Assembly: GCA_033852095.1 (NCBI GenBank)
Contig: JAWSVD010000009.1
Span: 1 to 16,160, forward strand
DNA length: 16,160 nucleotides
Reading direction: 5' to 3'
Source: CALCKW01 sp033852095
GTDB lineage: Bacteria > Pseudomonadota > Gammaproteobacteria > CALCKW01
A program made the translations under genes and the position numbers. Positions 13,915 through 16,160 of this stretch are shown in pieces (within the stretch, counting starts at the first letter, position 1; every line of letters starts with the position of its first letter). Under the pieces are notes generated by a model. It was not told where the DNA came from, did no database searches, and worked only from the letters and a program-made list of their open reading frames with translations.

Positions 13915-15303
13915 TTACTCGTATTGCTCGCGGTATTTGCGCACCACGTACAGGGCGATGACGTTGAGGATAAGGGTGGTCACAAAGAGCATCAGGCCGA
14001 GCGCAAAAGCGGCCAGGGTTTTGGCTGAATCAAACTCTTGATCGCCGGTCAGCAGGGTGACGATTTGCACGGTGACGGTGGTCACAGCTTCCAGCGGGTT
14101 GACCGTCATATTGGCTGCGAGGCCAGCCGCCATGACGACGATCATGGTCTCGCCGATGGCGCGCGACGCGGCCAGCAAGATACCGCTGACAATGCCGGGC
14201 AGGGCGGCGGGGATCACCACCTGGCGGATGGTCTCGGATTGCGTGGCGCCCAGCCCCAGCGAGCCGTCACGCATGGTCTGTGGCACGGCGTTGAGCACGT
14301 CGTCCGTGAGCGACGATATAAAGGGGATGATCATCACGCCCATCACCAAGCCCGCCGCCAGCGCGCTCTCGGAAGAGACAGAAAGCCCGATCATCTCGCC
14401 CCAGCCGCGCAGCGCGGGCGCCACGGTGAGGGCTGCAAAAAAACCGTAGACGACGGTGGGGATGCCGGCGAGGATTTCCATGGCGGGCTTGGCAAAAGCG
14501 CGGGTGCGCGGGGCGGCGTATTCCGTGAGGTAAATAGCGGACATCAGGCCGATGGGCACGGCGACGGTCAGCGCGATGGCGCTGATCAGCAGTGTGCCTA
14601 CAAACAAGGGGATGGCGCCGAAGGAGCCCTCGGAGGCGACTTGGTCGGCGCGAATGGAGGTCTGCGGGCTCCAGTGGGTGCCGAGCATGAACTCACTGAT
14701 GGGCACCTTGCCGAAGAAACGCACGGATTCAAACAGCACCGACAAAATGATGCCGACGGTGGTCAAGATGGCCACCGAGGCGCAAAACAGCATGGCGAGG
14801 CGCACGAAGCCCTCCACCTTGATGCGCGCGCGGTAGCTGGGCCGAACCTGGCGAAGTGCCCAGAGGGCACCGCCGACCGCGAGCAATATGGCAAGCGCGG
14901 ATTTTGCCAGCAGGCTGCTGCCCTGCCACTTGATCATCTGCGCCACCATGGCAGCCTGAACGTCGTCACCTGCTGTTGGGGCGACAACCCCTGCGGCCAC
15001 GTTTTTGACTTGGTTGAGCATCAGGGTGAGCTGGGCATCACCCAGGCCTGTCATGCTCAGCGGTGCCAGTGACAGCACCGATCGTTCGATCAAGGTGCTC
15101 TCCATCAAGCCCCAGAGGGCCAGCATCAGCAGCGCTGGCACCAGTGCCCAGATACCGGCGAGGTAGCCGTAGTAGAGGGGCAGGGAGTGCAGTTTGGCGA
15201 TGCCGCCGTTTTTCAGGGCGACGTTGTAGGCGCGTTGCCGAACGACAAAAAAACCGGCCAGGGCGACGGCCAGTATGATCAGCAACAGATTGGAAATTGG
15301 CAT
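13915..15303 (-). CDS. pstC: Phosphate ABC transporter permease PstC with extended N-terminus
   Basis: This is the second channel subunit. The C-terminal part is a BPD_transp_1 domain with LTEYAAPRTRAFAKPAMEILAGIPTVVYG-type PstC sequence and the coupling loop LGATQSETIRQVVIPAALPG. The N-terminal part adds membrane segments at about residues 4-20, 42-63 and 130-148 and a periplasmic-type loop, giving 462 residues from the ATG at 15303. An in-frame TTG at 15336 would add 11 residues, but it lies inside the intercistronic hairpin. The long form pairs naturally with the long PstA. Confidence 0.93.
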   Translation of the reverse strand: MPISNLLLIILAVALAGFFVVRQRAYNVALKNGGIAKLHSLPLYYGYLAGIWALVPALLMLALWGLMESTLIERSVLSLAPLSMTGLGDAQLTLMLNQVKNVAAGVVAPTAGDDVQAAMVAQMIKWQGSSLLAKSALAILLAVGGALWALRQVRPSYRARIKVEGFVRLAMLFCASVAILTTVGIILSVLFESVRFFGKVPISEFMLGTHWSPQTSIRADQVASEGSFGAIPLFVGTLLISAIALTVAVPIGLMSAIYLTEYAAPRTRAFAKPAMEILAGIPTVVYGFFAALTVAPALRGWGEMIGLSVSSESALAAGLVMGVMIIPFISSLTDDVLNAVPQTMRDGSLGLGATQSETIRQVVIPAALPGIVSGILLAASRAIGETMIVVMAAGLAANMTVNPLEAVTTVTVQIVTLLTGDQEFDSAKTLAAFALGLMLFVTTLILNVIALYVVRKYREQYE

Positions 15304-15324
15304 GGGGCTACTCTTGAAAAGCGG

Positions 15325-15346
15325 CCCAATACGCAAGTGTATTGGG
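15325..15346 (-). terminator. Intercistronic hairpin between pstS and pstC
   Basis: CCCAATAC and GTATTGGG form a perfect 8-bp stem with a 6-nt loop, followed in the minus-strand transcript by CCGCTTTTC. A partial terminator or 3' stabiliser here would favour PstS over the permeases, as is common in binding-protein operons. The T-run is only four. Confidence 0.5.
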
Positions 15347-15374
15347 TCGCTGTAACGCGGGTGTCAGCGCGATT

Positions 15375-16160
15375 TCACTTCATCATTAAGACTTGAGCAC
15401 CTGCCACGGCGGCGGCGGTTGCTGCGCGCTTGTCTGCTGGCAGCGGGATCATGTCCTTGTCGGCCAGGTAGCCCTCGTCACCCCAGGTGTCTTCATCGGT
15501 GAACTCGGCGAGGTATTCTTCTAGGCCTGGGATCTGACCGATGTGCGCTTTTTTCACGTAGAAGAACAGCGGTCTAGAGACGGGGTAGCGGCCCTCGGCG
15601 ATGCTCTCGAAGGTAGGCTCTTGACCGTCGATCTTGGAGCCCTGCACCAGGTCTTCGTTCTGCTCGAGGAAGGAGAAGCCGAAAATGCCCAGCGCATTGC
15701 TGTTGGCCGCCAGTTTCTGCACGATCAGGTTGTCATTTTCGCCCGCTTCAACGTAGGCGCCGTCTTCGCGCACACTGTGGCAGCGTGCCTTGTAAGCCTT
15801 CTTATCGGCCTTTTTGATTGCCTTGACCCAAGGGTACTGCTTACAGCCGCCTTCCAACACCAGCTCGGCGAAGGCGTCGCGGGTGCCAGAGGTGGGCGGT
15901 GGGCCCAGCACTTCAATTGTGCTGGCGGGCAGGGCTGCGTTGATTTCATTCCACTGCTGGTAGGGGTTTGCGATGAAGGTCTCGCTGCCATCGGGGTTGG
16001 GGATGTCCTTGGCCAGTGCCAAGTAGAGCTCTTGGCGGCTGAGGCTGAGCTGTGTTGTCTCGGTGCTGTTGGCGATGGCGATGCCGTCGTAGCCGATCAG
16101 CACTTCGACGATGTCGGTGACGCCGTTGGCCTGGCAGTTGTCGAATTCGCTCTTCTTGAT
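15375..16160 (-). CDS. pstS: Phosphate-binding protein PstS, partial (5' end outside window)
   Basis: This is the periplasmic phosphate receptor of the Pst importer. The 262 codons present are open through the right edge, so the signal peptide and N-terminal lobe start lie outside. The motif PPPTSGTRDAF supplies the Ser-Gly-Thr-Arg-Asp phosphate-binding loop. EVLIGYDGIAIANS and SNALGIFGFSFLEQN are typical of the PstS-like family found in marine and pseudomonad gammaproteobacteria. FDNCQ and GGCKQYPW contain cysteines that could form a disulfide. It is the first gene of the operon seen; any Pho box would lie beyond 16160. Confidence 0.92.
   Translation of the reverse strand: MKKSEFDNCQANGVTDIVEVLIGYDGIAIANSTETTQLSLSRQELYLALAKDIPNPDGSETFIANPYQQWNEINAALPASTIEVLGPPPTSGTRDAFAELVLEGGCKQYPWVKAIKKADKKAYKARCHSVREDGAYVEAGENDNLIVQKLAANSNALGIFGFSFLEQNEDLVQGSKIDGQEPTFESIAEGRYPVSRPLFFYVKKAHIGQIPGLEEYLAEFTDEDTWGDEGYLADKDMIPLPADKRAATAAAVAGAQVLMMK

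Noticed and set aside
12605..15303. Long PstA and PstC as possible fusions or novel proteins
   Set aside because: Extended N-termini are known in both subunits in many proteobacteria, so this is normal family variation.

Overview
The window reads as ordinary chromosome from a moderately GC-rich gammaproteobacterium. Supporting signs are the PstSCAB-PhoU operon with an extended PstA, an RsmJ-type methyltransferase, a YbiT-type ABC-F protein, an NsrR-type Rrf2 regulator and a CytR-like LacI regulator. A marine Cellvibrionales-like or Pseudomonas-like lineage fits, but the genus cannot be fixed from the sequence. No rRNA, tRNA, transposase, phage or CRISPR features were seen.

Region 1 (1-5273, + strand) is a self-contained sugar-import locus. 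It has a control region (1-352), an ATPase with two ABC domains, a membrane permease, a periplasmic binding protein and a LacI/CytR-like repressor gene. A perfect 16-bp palindrome with a central CG (160-175) lies ahead of the transporter and is the best candidate operator for that repressor. No catabolic enzyme is encoded alongside, so the substrate cannot be named.

Region 2 (5274-9187) is bounded by inverted clusters of one dispersed GC-rich repeat family: 5297-5505 in minus orientation and 8793-9124 in plus orientation. Between them on the minus strand lie a lipoprotein gene broken by a one-base frameshift in a run of six A/T, and the ABC-F translation factor gene ybiT. The right cluster carries four perfect tandem copies of a 14-bp unit that is present once in the left cluster. 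A (GTGGC)6 microsatellite follows.

Region 3 (9188-10221) is a divergent nitrosative-stress pair: a group II truncated hemoglobin (minus) and nsrR (plus). A near-consensus NsrR box overlaps the inferred -10 of the globin gene, so NsrR probably represses the globin until nitric oxide damages its Fe-S cluster.

Region 4 (10259-16160, minus strand) is the high-affinity phosphate system, transcribed pstS-pstC-pstA-pstB-phoU, followed by rsmJ (16S rRNA methyltransferase). pstS runs off the right edge. A hairpin between pstS and pstC may lower permease expression relative to the binding protein.
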